DNA from: Georgenia subflava
GTDB lineage: Bacteria; Actinomycetota; Actinomycetes; Actinomycetales; Actinomycetaceae
Length of the DNA: 64,000 nucleotides
Direction of reading: 5' to 3'
NCBI RefSeq assembly: GCF_009193155.1
Contig: NZ_VUKD01000002.1
Span: 496,001 to 560,000, forward strand
In this document: in pieces, positions 52,225-61,312 of the stretch
Layout of the letters: each line of letters begins with the position of its first letter
How positions within the stretch are numbered: the stretch's first letter is position 1
Notes under the pieces: model-generated
Told to the model about the DNA's origin: nothing
The model's input: only the letters and a program-made list of their open reading frames with translations
The model's database searches: none
Position numbers and translations under genes: made by a program

Positions 52225-53085
52225 GTGGGCGTGGTCGTCGGGCTGCTCCTCGGCGCCGGTCTGCTCAGTATCTGGTTCTCCTTCTTCGAGCGACCGGCGC
52301 CGCGCGCCCGCGCCCGACCCACCTGGTCCGAACGTACGCAGGACCGCCTCGTCCAGGCCGGCGCCCCCACGGTCCGGCCGGCGTCGTTGGTCGTCACCTC
52401 CGGCGTGCTCGCTGTGCTCATGCTCGCTGTCGCGGTCGTCCTCACCTCCTCGCCGCCGATCGGACTCTGCTTCGCCGTGATCGTGGGAGCGATGCCGTGG
52501 GTCCTCGTGCACTCACGTGCCCGGCGCCGCCGGATCGAGCTGCGGTCGGTGTGGCCCGAGGTGCTGGACGACCTCGTCTCGGGCATCCGGGCCGGGCTGT
52601 CGTTGCCGGAGGCCCTGATCGCCCTGGGGGAGCGCGGACCGGAAGAGGTCCGCCCGCAGTTCCGCCAGTTCGCCGAGGACTACCGCACGACCGGCCGGTT
52701 CCTCGAGGCGATGGAGGCACTCAAGGCCAGGCTCGCCGACCCGATGGCCGACCGGATCGTCGAAGCCCTGCGACTCACGCGGGAGGTCGGCGGCACCGAC
52801 CTCGGCCGCCTGCTGCGCACGCTCGCCCAGATGCTGCGCGAGGACCTGCGCACCCGCGGCGAGCTCGAGGCACGGCAGTCGTGGACCGTCAACGGTGCCC
52901 GGATGGCAGTGGCCGCGCCCTGGGTCGTGCTGCTCCTGCTCTCCACCCGGCCCGAGACCGCGACGGCCTACAACTCCGCCGCCGGTGTGGTCGTGCTCGC
53001 GGTCGGCGCCGGATGCTCCGTCATCGCCTACCTGCTCATGGTGCGGATCGGTCGCCTTCCCGAAGAGACCCGGGTGCTGCGATGA
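52225..53085 (+). CDS. tadB: TadB-type type II secretion system F domain protein
   Basis: The 286-residue membrane platform protein has an initial membrane helix (VVGLLLGAGLLSIWFSFF), two further hydrophobic segments (about residues 55-95), and the cytoplasmic T2SSF helical domain containing LVSGIRAGLSLPEALIALGE. It ends with two membrane helices (MAVAAPWVVLLLLS; AGVVVLAVGAGCSVIAYLLM). GTG 52225 follows the tadA stop by two bases and its own stop overlaps tadC (ATGA). It acts with TadC as the inner-membrane base of the pilus machine. Confidence 0.9.
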   Translation: MGVVVGLLLGAGLLSIWFSFFERPAPRARARPTWSERTQDRLVQAGAPTVRPASLVVTSGVLAVLMLAVAVVLTSSPPIGLCFAVIVGAMPWVLVHSRARRRRIELRSVWPEVLDDLVSGIRAGLSLPEALIALGERGPEEVRPQFRQFAEDYRTTGRFLEAMEALKARLADPMADRIVEALRLTREVGGTDLGRLLRTLAQMLREDLRTRGELEARQSWTVNGARMAVAAPWVVLLLLSTRPETATAYNSAAGVVVLAVGAGCSVIAYLLMVRIGRLPEETRVLR

Positions 53086-54008
53086 GTCCGGCACTGGTGG
53101 GCGCCTTGGTCGGACTGATGGGTGGCGTCGGGGTGTGCCTCGTCCTGTGGCGGCTCGCCGCACGGCGGATCACGCTGGACGACCGCATCGCGCCGTACCT
53201 CCGGGAGCGCCCACGGACCTCCGGGCTGCTCGCGGAGCGTCCCGGGCACACACCGTTCCCGACGCTGGAGCGCCTGCTCGCCCCATGGGCCGACGATGCC
53301 GGCCGGCTCCTCGAGCGCCTCGGGTCCTCCTCGGTCAGCATCCGACGTCGGCTGGAGCTCGCGGGCGGCACCATGAGCCACGACCAGTTCCGCATCGAGC
53401 AGCTCGTCTGGGGGGCGGTCGGCCTCGCCGTCGGACTGCTCGGCGCCATCACGCTCGGCGTCGTGCGCGGCACCCCGTTCGTCCCGCTGCTCGCCGGTGT
53501 CGTGCTGTGCGCGGTCGGTGCCGCGGTCGCTCGCGACCAGCTCCTGACGCGCAGTGCCCGCCGCCGGCAGGATCGCCTGGCGGCGGAGCTTCCCGACATC
53601 GCCGAGCTGCTCGCCCTCGCGGTGGGCGCGGGAGAGGGACCGGTCGGCGCGTTGGAGCGGATCGTCCGGTCGACCCGTGGCGACCTGGCGGCCGAGGTCC
53701 GGCGGACCCTGACGGAGGCGCGGTCGGGTGTTCCGCTGGCCCTTGCCCTGGAACGCATGGCGGCCCGCACCGAGTCGGCACCGGTCGCACGCTTCGCCGA
53801 GGGGGTCGCGGTGGCGCTGGAGCGCGGGACACCGCTCGCCGACGTCCTCAGGTCGCAGGCGCAGGACGCGCGAGAGAGCGCGCGCCGCGAGCTGATGGAG
53901 ACCGGCGGGAAGAAGGAGCTCGGGATGATGATCCCGGTCGTCTTCCTGGTACTGCCAGTGACGGTCCTCTTCTGTCGGTTGCCAGCGGCGGTGAGAGTTG
54001 GCCAATGA
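53082..54008 (+). CDS. tadC: TadC-type type II secretion system F domain protein, end possibly altered
   Basis: This 308-residue T2SSF protein has helix pairs near the start (LVGALVGLMGGVGVCLVLWR) and centre (LVWGAVGLAVGLLGAITLGV, PLLAGVVLCAVGAAVA). The T2SSF domain (PDIAELLALAVGAGEGPVGA, GTPLADVLRSQAQDARESAR) ends in GGKKELGMMIPVVFLVLPVT. After VLF the sequence becomes CRLPAAVRVGQ and stops, whereas relatives usually finish this last membrane helix with a more hydrophobic stretch. The end coincides with a fall in G+C, and pilin and TadE/F genes do not follow. I suspect that a recombination junction replaced the end of the operon. Confidence 0.85.
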   Translation: MSPALVGALVGLMGGVGVCLVLWRLAARRITLDDRIAPYLRERPRTSGLLAERPGHTPFPTLERLLAPWADDAGRLLERLGSSSVSIRRRLELAGGTMSHDQFRIEQLVWGAVGLAVGLLGAITLGVVRGTPFVPLLAGVVLCAVGAAVARDQLLTRSARRRQDRLAAELPDIAELLALAVGAGEGPVGALERIVRSTRGDLAAEVRRTLTEARSGVPLALALERMAARTESAPVARFAEGVAVALERGTPLADVLRSQAQDARESARRELMETGGKKELGMMIPVVFLVLPVTVLFCRLPAAVRVGQ

Positions 54009-54965
54009 GAACGAGACTCATCCGAGAGTTGTGCGCCAGACTTGAGAACCCGAGCTACATGGCGCTTTGATGTCGGCAGTGAGCGGACGTGGGAATTGGC
54101 CAGCGAGCATGGAAGTCGGTTGAGAGCGGTGCTAGCAAATTTGAGAGTGCCGTTGGGTGTCCGGCTCAATTGCACTTAGTCGCAAGAGCCGATTCCCTAA
54201 GCGACAGTCATTCGCCCTCGACCACTTCATAGGGAACTCATCATGATCTGGTCCGTGCCGATGCGGCGGCGCCCCTGTGCCCGCGGGTTTTGGGCGGGCT
54301 CATCACGTCGCAGGCCAGACAGAGCGTCGGTGGCTGTACCTGCCAGTTGCAGTGATCTGCCCAGAGCCCGCAGTGCAGCGATCTGCTGCCGCTGACGGTG
54401 CCCCCGCGCGGTTCTCGCTCGACGTCACCTCGTGCGCACGCACAGCTCGGTGTCCCACCTCGGCGACCGCGGTCGAAGTCGTACCGGTGGGGGTTGGGGT
54501 CGAGCGCAGCGCTCACCGGGTGGTCTCGTCCCCCGCATGGCCGCCGCGGGCAGCACGCGGCCTGCGCGGCTCCGGATCGAGTCCGCAACTTCACCAACTA
54601 CATCGCGAGATACCTGCTCGAGGCTGGCGGGTTCAGACCGCCTACACCCTTAATTCTGAATGGCCGGATATCAGCGGATACGACTTCGACCGCGACGGTC
54701 ACGTCGTCACTCGGGGAACGCACCACCCGACACCGTCTCGAGCGAGGCGGTGACAGGCAGCACAACCGCGCGCTGCCGTCTGTCAACAGCACTCACCCGG
54801 GTGGCAGGGACGCCGTGCTGCCGTTGCCCGTGTGAAGCGTCCAACTCGGGGCTTCATCCGAGTTCAACATCCGCTGAAGTTCACTACAGGGACCTGCTTC
54901 GCCGTCTGTCAATCCGTTCCGTCTGCGAGATGCACGACGAATCTCCAACTCATTTTGTTAAGTCC
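54009..54965. other. Composition junction, no recognisable gene
   Basis: This stretch of about 950 bases has lower and uneven G+C (31 of 60 bases at 54121-54180) and no reading frame with a family I recognise. Short minus-strand frames of 118 aa (54241-54597) and 64 aa (54598-54792) follow one another, but neither shows coding-like structure or a transposase motif. The strand-symmetric GGCGGGTTCAGACCGCC near 54626 resembles a tRNA T-arm but no full tRNA can be folded around it. I read the region as debris at the edge of an acquired segment. Confidence 0.5.
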
Positions 54966-54994
54966 TTGCCGTTAATATTGGTCCACTCTAGCGT
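54966..54994 (+). promoter_or_regulatory. Promoter of the ROK regulator gene
   Basis: TTGCCG at 54966-54971 and TAGCGT at 54989-54994 are 17 bp apart, and ATG 55002 follows the -10 by seven bases, so the message is probably leaderless. The AT-rich GTTAATATTGG lies between the two elements, where autoregulation by the ROK protein is plausible. Confidence 0.5.
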
Positions 54995-55001
54995 TCTGGG
55001 C

Positions 55002-56177
55002 ATGCAGTCCATTGGCAGCGTGCAGGCGGCGTCTCGTCGGCCCCATGACGACGATGTCCTGGCTGCCCTGCGTCGATTTGGTCCATTGACGCGCGCCCAG
55101 CTGGTGGAGCAAGTCGGGCTCTCCCGCACCACGATCTCCCAGGTGGTGGGCGAACTGTTGCGCAGCGGCGTGCTCCATGCCACGCGTAACTCCGCGCCTG
55201 ACGGTCCTGGACGGCCGGTCGAACGGCTCTACCTCGACCCCGCATCCGGGCATGTGCTCGGCATCGATCTTGGCCGACGTCTGGCCCGCATCGTGGTCGC
55301 CAATGCGGCTCATGAGACCGTTTTGTCCGCACCCGTGCACTATCCAGCAGGTTCAACGTCGTGGCACGGAAGGCTTACGAACACGCTGGCAGCGATCCAC
55401 CGGCTCGCTGCAACTGAGGGGGTAAGCCTGGTGGCGCTTCGCGGCGTCGGCCTCGGTGTCCCGGGGCCCATTGCGACCGTGTGGCGGCAACAGGCGGAAC
55501 CGGACGGGTATGCCCCCACCGTCCTACTACACGAGTTGGCCCAGTTTGCCCAGGCGAGTATCCAGCAAACGTTCGGAGCTACAGTCACGATAGACAACAA
55601 CATCCGCTTCGCTGGTCTGGCTGAAGCGATCTGGGGCGCGGGCCGTGGGAGTGCGGAACAGTTGTTTGTTCGCGTTTCCGAGGGGATGGGTGGCTCGCTC
55701 ATCACGCGGGGAGAAATCGTCGTCGGCTCGGCCGGCCTTGGCGGAGAAATCGGCCACATAACGGTTGACCCATATGGCCCCCGCTGCCACTGCGGCAAGC
55801 GCGGATGCCTCGAAGCGCTGGCCGCTGTTCCGGCGCTACTTAAGCGCTGTGAACTGACGGACGTTGCCGAACTGTTCAGCGCATGGCGGCGCGGTGAGCC
55901 GGCCATCCGCGATGCGGTTGGCGCTGCCGCCGTGCACGTGGGGCGTTCGGTGGCGGCCGTCGTAATGGCAACCAACCCCTCCGTAGTCGTCATCGGCGGC
56001 GACCTTGTGGAAGGGATCCCTGAGTTCGCACTCCTAGTAGAGGCCAGCGTGCGCGAACACATTATCCCGGGTATGCGGGGATTCGTCGCAGTACACGCCG
56101 CGCACCTCGGTCCCGGAGGCGGCGCACTGGGCGCTATTGCGGCGGTGCTGCAGCGGCCAGCCATGCCTATGAATTGA
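55002..56177 (+). CDS. ROK family transcriptional regulator
   Basis: The 391-residue protein has an N-terminal winged helix (VLAALRRFGPLTRAQLVEQV, GLSRTTISQVVGELLRSG) and a ROK sugar-kinase-like domain with LGIDLGRRLARIVVAN, GVGLGVPGPIATVW and TIDNNIRFAGLAEAIWGAG. The zinc site is HITVDPYGPRCHCGKRGCLE (Cys262, Cys264, Cys269). The ROK kinase-type catalytic Asp segment reads DNNIRFA, so kinase activity is unlikely and sugar sensing more likely. It leads the carbohydrate/sulfatase gene set on the same strand with a 90-bp gap, and is the obvious candidate repressor. ATG 55002 is supported by the -10 element; upstream parts of the frame look non-coding. Confidence 0.92.
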   Translation: MQSIGSVQAASRRPHDDDVLAALRRFGPLTRAQLVEQVGLSRTTISQVVGELLRSGVLHATRNSAPDGPGRPVERLYLDPASGHVLGIDLGRRLARIVVANAAHETVLSAPVHYPAGSTSWHGRLTNTLAAIHRLAATEGVSLVALRGVGLGVPGPIATVWRQQAEPDGYAPTVLLHELAQFAQASIQQTFGATVTIDNNIRFAGLAEAIWGAGRGSAEQLFVRVSEGMGGSLITRGEIVVGSAGLGGEIGHITVDPYGPRCHCGKRGCLEALAAVPALLKRCELTDVAELFSAWRRGEPAIRDAVGAAAVHVGRSVAAVVMATNPSVVVIGGDLVEGIPEFALLVEASVREHIIPGMRGFVAVHAAHLGPGGGALGAIAAVLQRPAMPMN

Positions 56178-56267
56178 GGCATCGCAGCCTAGTCAACGAT
56201 TGGCCGCGACTCACAGGTTCTTATCCAACACAACGCAGTGCAGGAAACGAGAAAGGACTCCCTCCAA

Positions 56268-57278
56268 ATGACCTTCACACGTGCCTCCCGCAGCATCAAA
56301 CTCGCTGCCTTCGCACTCCCACTCGCGCTCGTAGCCGCCTGTAGCGGAGGGTCCAGCAGCGCCGATGAGGTCCCTACCATTCGATTCGGTTACATTGCCG
56401 ACTTCAATGGTGCCTATCAGCTCGCCCTGGCCGAGGAGCTCGGCCTGTGGGACAAGCACTCTGTACAAGTCGAACCAGTGGTGTTCACTAACGGCCCACT
56501 CCAGGTCCAGGCGATGCAGACCGATGACCTCGACCTTGGGAGCATCGGTCCAGGCGCCCTATGGATGGCTTCCACCGGGCAAGCGAAGGTTGTGGCCATC
56601 AACGGCCTGGGTGTGAACGACCGCGTCGTCGCTCTCGCGGATTCTGGAATCGACGAGATTCAAGATCTCAAGGGACGCGAGATTGCAGTTCCCGAAGGCA
56701 CCTCGGGGGACATGATCCTGCGTGTGGCGCTTGCGGAAGCCGGGATGTCGCGAGACGACGTGGAGATCGTCAGCATGGACCCCTCAACCGTCGTGTCCAG
56801 TATGACCTCCGGTCAGATCGACGCTGCGGCCATTTGGTACCCCCTGCTCGACACCATCGAGGAGGCCCAGCCAGACCTTGTGGAGGTCGCCTCGAGCGTC
56901 GACTTCTATCCCGAGTACACCTTCCCAGGCACAATCGTCGCCCGTAACGACTTCGCTGATGAGGAGACGGAGGCAATCTCCAGGTTCATCCGCGTGCTCC
57001 AGGATGCGAACGATTACCGTGAGGAGAACTTTGAGGAAACGATTACGCTGACCGCCGAGTTCCTCGATGTCACCGAGGATAACGTGCGCAGCAACGCAGA
57101 GAACATCAAGTACCCGACCACTCAGGAGCTGGTCGAGCAGTCCGGGGACGACACCGCGGCGAATTGGCTGGCGAGTCTGGCCGACCTCTTCAAGGGCATG
57201 GGGCAGATCGACGATGCCCTACCGGTCGAGGATTACTACCTGCCGGAACTGTGGATCGAAGCCGATGAGCAGCGCTAA
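56268..57278 (+). CDS. ABC transporter substrate-binding lipoprotein, NitT/TauT/SsuA type
   Basis: The 336-residue lipoprotein has a signal peptide (KLAAFALPLALVAAC) with lipobox Cys25, and a periplasmic-binding-protein fold of the nitrate/sulfonate/taurine class. Visible segments are IRFGYIADFNGAYQLALAEE, GLWDKHSVQVEPVVFTNGPL, LDLGSIGPGALWMASTGQAK, IDEIQDLKGREIAVPEGTSG and SGQIDAAAIWYPLLDTIEEA. GAAAGGA precedes ATG 56268 by ten bases. A weak promoter, TTGGCC at 56200 and TATCCA at 56222, is possible. It overlaps the isomerase gene by 14 nt. With the permease and ATPase three to four genes on, it forms a complete importer; the ligand may be an anionic sugar, an inference from the enzymes between them. 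Confidence 0.92.
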   Translation: MTFTRASRSIKLAAFALPLALVAACSGGSSSADEVPTIRFGYIADFNGAYQLALAEELGLWDKHSVQVEPVVFTNGPLQVQAMQTDDLDLGSIGPGALWMASTGQAKVVAINGLGVNDRVVALADSGIDEIQDLKGREIAVPEGTSGDMILRVALAEAGMSRDDVEIVSMDPSTVVSSMTSGQIDAAAIWYPLLDTIEEAQPDLVEVASSVDFYPEYTFPGTIVARNDFADEETEAISRFIRVLQDANDYREENFEETITLTAEFLDVTEDNVRSNAENIKYPTTQELVEQSGDDTAANWLASLADLFKGMGQIDDALPVEDYYLPELWIEADEQR

Positions 57279-58602
57279 GGCTTTGGGAGCCGAAAAGGAA
57301 CCCAGCCAGGCAGGCTATGCGAGTACGGATCAGGTGCGCCGTGAGCGCCTGCAAGCGTACGAGTCCCACCTCTTTCAGGACGTGCTGCCGTGGTGGCTCA
57401 ACAATGCAGTAGACCGCAAGCACGGAGGCGTATTCACGTTCTGGAACACAGACGGCACACGTTTGTACTCGACGACCAAGTACAGCTGGTCACTCGGTCG
57501 CTGGATCTGGGCACTGGTTGCCTGCGCCGATCTGGCGGAGGCGCGGGGAGCTGTGGGCATTTTTCCCCCCCAACTGCGCGCACTCGCTGAGACCACAGGG
57601 GAATTCTTGTGGTCGCACGGGATGCTCGGCGGCGGCCGGGTAGCGAACTTCCTAACCCGGGAGGGGATACCCACCGCGGGTTTCACCGGCGAGCAGATCT
57701 ACGCAAGTGTCTTCGCCGACCTTTTCGCTGCACTCGGCTTCGCTGCCTTGGGCCGAGAGGGCGCGACGGCAGAACGGAATGTCTGGGGAGCGCGAGCCGA
57801 TGACCTCCTTGCCTCCGCAAGCGAGCGGATAGCCCGAGGCCAGGCGCCCACAGCGCCCTACCCTGTGCCGCCTGGGTACGCGGCTTTCGCTCCGCACATG
57901 ATCCTAGTAAACGCGGCGACGGAGGTGCATAGGGCGACGGGCTCGGAGCGCAGCAAGCGGGTGCTTTCGCAGTCCTGCAAGGCGGTCATTGCCCACTTCG
58001 TCAACGGCGCCGACATCTGCGAACTAGTCGACCCGAACTCAGGCGAAAACGAGTCACTGTACGCCCGGCACCGCAACCCGGGGCACGCCCTAGAGGTGCT
58101 GTGGTTCCTCCGGGATGCCGCCGACACCGTCCCCGAGGTTGAGGAGGCGATGGAGCAGCACCTGGGCCGACCTTTGAATGATTGGCTAGTGGACGCGGCC
58201 TTGCTGGCTCTCGAGCGTGGATGGGATCGTGAGTACGGTGGCATTCTCCGGTTCGTCGACGTTGACGGTGGGCCACCCAGCGGTAACTACCAGGCCAGCG
58301 AGTACTGGGAGATGATCGGCCGGACCTGGGACTACAAATTGTGGTGGCCGCACAACGAGGCCCTGTACACCCTCCTGCTGCTGCATGACCGCACAGGTGA
58401 CCCGCGCATCTGGGACTGGTTTGTGAAGGCCGATCAGTACACCTTCAACCTGTTCCCGGCGGGAGCAGGCAAAGAGTGGAAGCAGATCTTCGACCGCCGA
58501 GGTGGTCAGCTGGACACCGACGCCGGCTCTGCCTTGCCAGTTAAGGATCCGTTCCACCTCATAAGGTGCCTTTCGCTGCTCGGGTCGCTACCACACTCCT
58601 AG
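57265..58602 (+). CDS. AGE family (N-acylglucosamine 2-epimerase-like) isomerase/epimerase
   Basis: A 445-residue (alpha/alpha)6-barrel enzyme of the N-acylglucosamine 2-epimerase superfamily, which interconverts aldose/ketose sugars or C2 epimers. Visible: WWLNNAVDRKHGGVFTFWNT, KYSWSLGRWIWALVACADLA, the catalytic-His helix RNPGHALEVLWFLRDAA, RGWDREYGGILRFVDVDGG, KLWWPHNEALYTLLLLHDRT with the second catalytic His, and VKDPFHLIRCLSLL. No signal peptide, so cytoplasmic. It starts inside the end of the binding-protein gene. Some AGE members act on glucosamine derivatives, mannose, cellobiose or sulfoquinovose; the sulfatase nearby suggests a sulfated or desulfated sugar as substrate. Confidence 0.88.
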   Translation: MSSAKALGAEKEPSQAGYASTDQVRRERLQAYESHLFQDVLPWWLNNAVDRKHGGVFTFWNTDGTRLYSTTKYSWSLGRWIWALVACADLAEARGAVGIFPPQLRALAETTGEFLWSHGMLGGGRVANFLTREGIPTAGFTGEQIYASVFADLFAALGFAALGREGATAERNVWGARADDLLASASERIARGQAPTAPYPVPPGYAAFAPHMILVNAATEVHRATGSERSKRVLSQSCKAVIAHFVNGADICELVDPNSGENESLYARHRNPGHALEVLWFLRDAADTVPEVEEAMEQHLGRPLNDWLVDAALLALERGWDREYGGILRFVDVDGGPPSGNYQASEYWEMIGRTWDYKLWWPHNEALYTLLLLHDRTGDPRIWDWFVKADQYTFNLFPAGAGKEWKQIFDRRGGQLDTDAGSALPVKDPFHLIRCLSLLGSLPHS

Positions 58603-58694
58603 AACCAATAAACCTTGACGGCCTCTTCAGCCCGGTACGCGGAAGACGACGAGTCGCCCCGGCTGTACCTTGTCGCATCACTTGGAGAAACCCG

Positions 58695-59678
58695 ATGACA
58701 CTCACCCTCAAACAAGTTCAGCGCGCCCTGAAGCGCTGGGACCCGAGGCAAGACACCGTTCTAATGGAGCCGGAGGTGACCGCGCCTAACTACTGGGTGG
58801 GCTGTGCCAGCGCCCTGGTGGAGGACGACCGCGTCCTCATCACATTCCGTCGTCGCCGACCTCGTGGAGGCGACGCGGAGCGTGGTTGGCAGATCGGCGT
58901 AGCAGAGCTGGGCATTGACCTCGACCCGGCATCGCTGCGGGAGATTGTCACCGTCCACAAAGACGAACTGGGCACTGCCTCGATGGAGCGAGCTTGCCTC
59001 GTCCCCGCGCAGGCTGGTGGGTACGAGCTCTACTTTTCTTACGTCGATCCCGCCGATGAACGGTGGCGGGTGGACGTCGTTCAAACCGATGACCCGGCAC
59101 GCCTCGATATCCGCGACCGACGAACCGTCTTCACTGCGGCCTCAGTCGGAGCGGAGGGGGTGAAGGACCCGCGTGTGGTGTCCACCAGTAGTGGCGATTT
59201 CATGATTCTGTCAGTCGCCCGGGCCAAGGTTTCTACCGGCGTCAGCAAGGATGCCCACGCCACCCAGGACATCTACAACACTGATCACGCCATTTCGTTG
59301 ACCGGCCTGGCGAAACGCGATGAGAGCGGCGCGTGGCAGTACCAGGGCACAACGCTTGCACCGCCGACGACTGGCTGGGACTCCAACGTAACTCGCATCG
59401 GCTCGGTGCTCCAGGTTGCCGAGGGGATGCTCGGCTTCTACGACGGGGAGTCCACCTGGGAGCACAACTATGAGGAGCTGGCGGGCCTGGCGCTCTCTGC
59501 TGACCTTCAACAGTGGGAACGTCTAACGGTCGATGGGCCCTACCAGCGCAGCGGCGGCGCCACCGACTCCCTGCGGTACATCGATGCTGTGGAGCTCGAT
59601 GGCGTGCCGCACTTGTTCTATGAGTTCACCCGGACCGACGGCTCCCATGACCTACGGGTCCACCGGCTGGTGGTATAA
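58695..59678 (+). CDS. Five-bladed beta-propeller glycosidase-like enzyme
   Basis: The 327-residue protein has repeating beta-blade units typical of GH32/43/62/117/130-type folds: [80 protein letters not shown] and [20 protein letters not shown]. The GVKDPRV segment resembles the conserved Asp-Pro blade motif of GH130/GH43 enzymes. I cannot assign a family number or decide between hydrolase and phosphorylase. There is no signal peptide, so it should act on imported material. GGAGAAA precedes ATG 58695; two bases separate it from the permease. Confidence 0.72.
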   Translation: MTLTLKQVQRALKRWDPRQDTVLMEPEVTAPNYWVGCASALVEDDRVLITFRRRRPRGGDAERGWQIGVAELGIDLDPASLREIVTVHKDELGTASMERACLVPAQAGGYELYFSYVDPADERWRVDVVQTDDPARLDIRDRRTVFTAASVGAEGVKDPRVVSTSSGDFMILSVARAKVSTGVSKDAHATQDIYNTDHAISLTGLAKRDESGAWQYQGTTLAPPTTGWDSNVTRIGSVLQVAEGMLGFYDGESTWEHNYEELAGLALSADLQQWERLTVDGPYQRSGGATDSLRYIDAVELDGVPHLFYEFTRTDGSHDLRVHRLVV

Positions 59679-59680
59679 CC

Positions 59681-60532
59681 ATGAAAACCGTAGACGCGAG
59701 TGATACGGCTACCGCAGGCGGCAGTTTCGTCGCCCCAACCGACAGACCGCCACACCGCCGGCGTCACGACCGTTCTGGCAGCCAGTTGCCGCGCAGCAAG
59801 ATGGTCTTCCTCAACTTCCTCGCACTGGTTCTCGGCGTCGTGTTGTGGACGATTGCCGCCGCGAGTACCGCCAACCTGCCCACCCCCGCCGAGGTAATGG
59901 CACGCGGCATCGAGTCCGTAACGGATGGCCCGGCCCTCAAAGATCTACTGGCGAGCTTGCAACGCGTGTTCGCTGGATTCCTCCTTGGAACTGGCCTGGC
60001 AATCCCGGTGGGCTTCCTCATGGGGTGGTACCCAGTGGTACGCGGACTGCTCGAACCTTATGTTCAGTTCTTTCGTACCATCCCCCCACTGGCAATCATT
60101 CCTCTCGCGATCGTTCTGATGGGCATCGGCGAGCAGCCAAAGATCTTCGTCATCTTCCTAGCGGCGTTCCTAGTCAGCGTAATCTCCACTTTCCAGGGCG
60201 TGGTCAGCGTGGACAAGACGCTGGTGAACGCCGCGCGCGTGCTCGGCGCGGGGGACGGCACGATCTTCGCCCGGGTGGTGATTCCTGCCTCCACGCCCTT
60301 CATCCTGGTCGGTATGCGCACCGGCCTGGGGTCCGCCTGGGCCACTCTCGTGGCCTCGGAACTCATCGCCGCCCAAGAAGGCTTGGGCTTTCGAATGCAG
60401 CAGGCGCAACTCTATTACGACCTGCCCACGATCTTCGTGAACCTCGTCATCATCGGCATTCTGGGACTAGTGATGGACCGAGCACTGCTGTGGGCAGAGA
60501 AGAAGCTAACCGGATGGCAGGAGCGGCGATGA
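59681..60532 (+). CDS. ABC transporter permease, SsuC/TauC type
   Basis: The 283-residue permease has a hydrophilic 40-residue N-terminus and six membrane segments, starting with [20 protein letters not shown]. The type-I permease coupling motif is [20 protein letters not shown] (EAA-like loop near residue 185), followed by [40 protein letters not shown] is a typical segment of nitrate/sulfonate/taurine permeases. ATG 59681 follows the previous stop directly; its stop overlaps the ATPase start by four bases. Confidence 0.93.
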   Translation: MKTVDASDTATAGGSFVAPTDRPPHRRRHDRSGSQLPRSKMVFLNFLALVLGVVLWTIAAASTANLPTPAEVMARGIESVTDGPALKDLLASLQRVFAGFLLGTGLAIPVGFLMGWYPVVRGLLEPYVQFFRTIPPLAIIPLAIVLMGIGEQPKIFVIFLAAFLVSVISTFQGVVSVDKTLVNAARVLGAGDGTIFARVVIPASTPFILVGMRTGLGSAWATLVASELIAAQEGLGFRMQQAQLYYDLPTIFVNLVIIGILGLVMDRALLWAEKKLTGWQERR

Positions 60533-61305
60533 GCAGTACGACCCAACAACCGAAGATCGACTTTCAGGACGTCACACGGGTCTACGAGGTCAATAAAAGT
60601 GAGTTCTACGCAGTCAATGGCGTAAACCTCGCAGTAGCTGACGGCGAGTTCATCACCATTGTCGGCCCCTCGGGCTGCGGGAAGTCCACACTCCTCAACC
60701 TTGCCGCCGGTTTGGACGATCCCAGTGCCGGACAGGTGCTTGTAGACGGACTGGCCGTAAAGGGGCCGGGACCGGATAGAGGCGTGATCTTCCAGCAGTA
60801 CGCCCTATTCCCCTGGCTCACGGTTCGCAAGAATGTGGAGTTCGGCCTCAAAGTGGCCAAAGTGTCGGCCACCGAGCGTCGGCACCGGGCGCAGGAAGTT
60901 ATCGAGCTTGTCGGCCTGACAGACTTCGCCGAATCCCTTCCCAAGACGCTTTCGGGGGGAATGAAGCAGCGGTGTGCAATTGCGCGTGCCTACGCCGCGA
61001 ATCCGAACCTGTTGCTGATGGACGAGCCGTTCGGTGCCCTCGACGCCCTCACGCGGGTACGGATGCAGGAACAACTCTTGGAGACCTGGTCGAAGCAGCG
61101 GCGCACGGTGCTTTTCATCACCCACGACGTCGACGAGTCCGTCTACTTGGCCAACCGTGTGGTCGTCATGGCGGCACGTCCGGGCAGGATTAAGGAGGTT
61201 ATCGAGGTTCCACTGCCGTACCCGCGAACCGAGGAGACCCGTCTGTCTCCGGCGTTCGTCGAGATCCGCAATCGCGTCTGGCACGCGGTCTACCACCAAG
61301 AATGA
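60529..61305 (+). CDS. ABC transporter ATPase, SsuB/TauB type
   Basis: The 258-residue ATPase has Walker [22 protein letters not shown]-loop [20 protein letters not shown], signature [20 protein letters not shown], Walker [21 protein letters not shown] and switch His in [20 protein letters not shown]. The sequence style is that of nitrate/sulfonate/taurine importers, matching the permease and binding protein. It is the last importer gene; the sulfatase begins 7 bp after its stop. Confidence 0.94.
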   Translation: MSSTTQQPKIDFQDVTRVYEVNKSEFYAVNGVNLAVADGEFITIVGPSGCGKSTLLNLAAGLDDPSAGQVLVDGLAVKGPGPDRGVIFQQYALFPWLTVRKNVEFGLKVAKVSATERRHRAQEVIELVGLTDFAESLPKTLSGGMKQRCAIARAYAANPNLLLMDEPFGALDALTRVRMQEQLLETWSKQRRTVLFITHDVDESVYLANRVVVMAARPGRIKEVIEVPLPYPRTEETRLSPAFVEIRNRVWHAVYHQE

Positions 61306-61312
61306 GTACGTG

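Noticed and set aside
54600-54660. tRNA-like T-arm near 54626 at the composition junction
   Set aside because: Only the GTTCA-type arm fits; no acceptor or anticodon stem can be paired, so no tRNA or attachment site is claimed.
54241-54792. Remnant transposase in the minus-strand frames
   Set aside because: No DDE or HTH motif is visible and no terminal inverted repeats flank the region.
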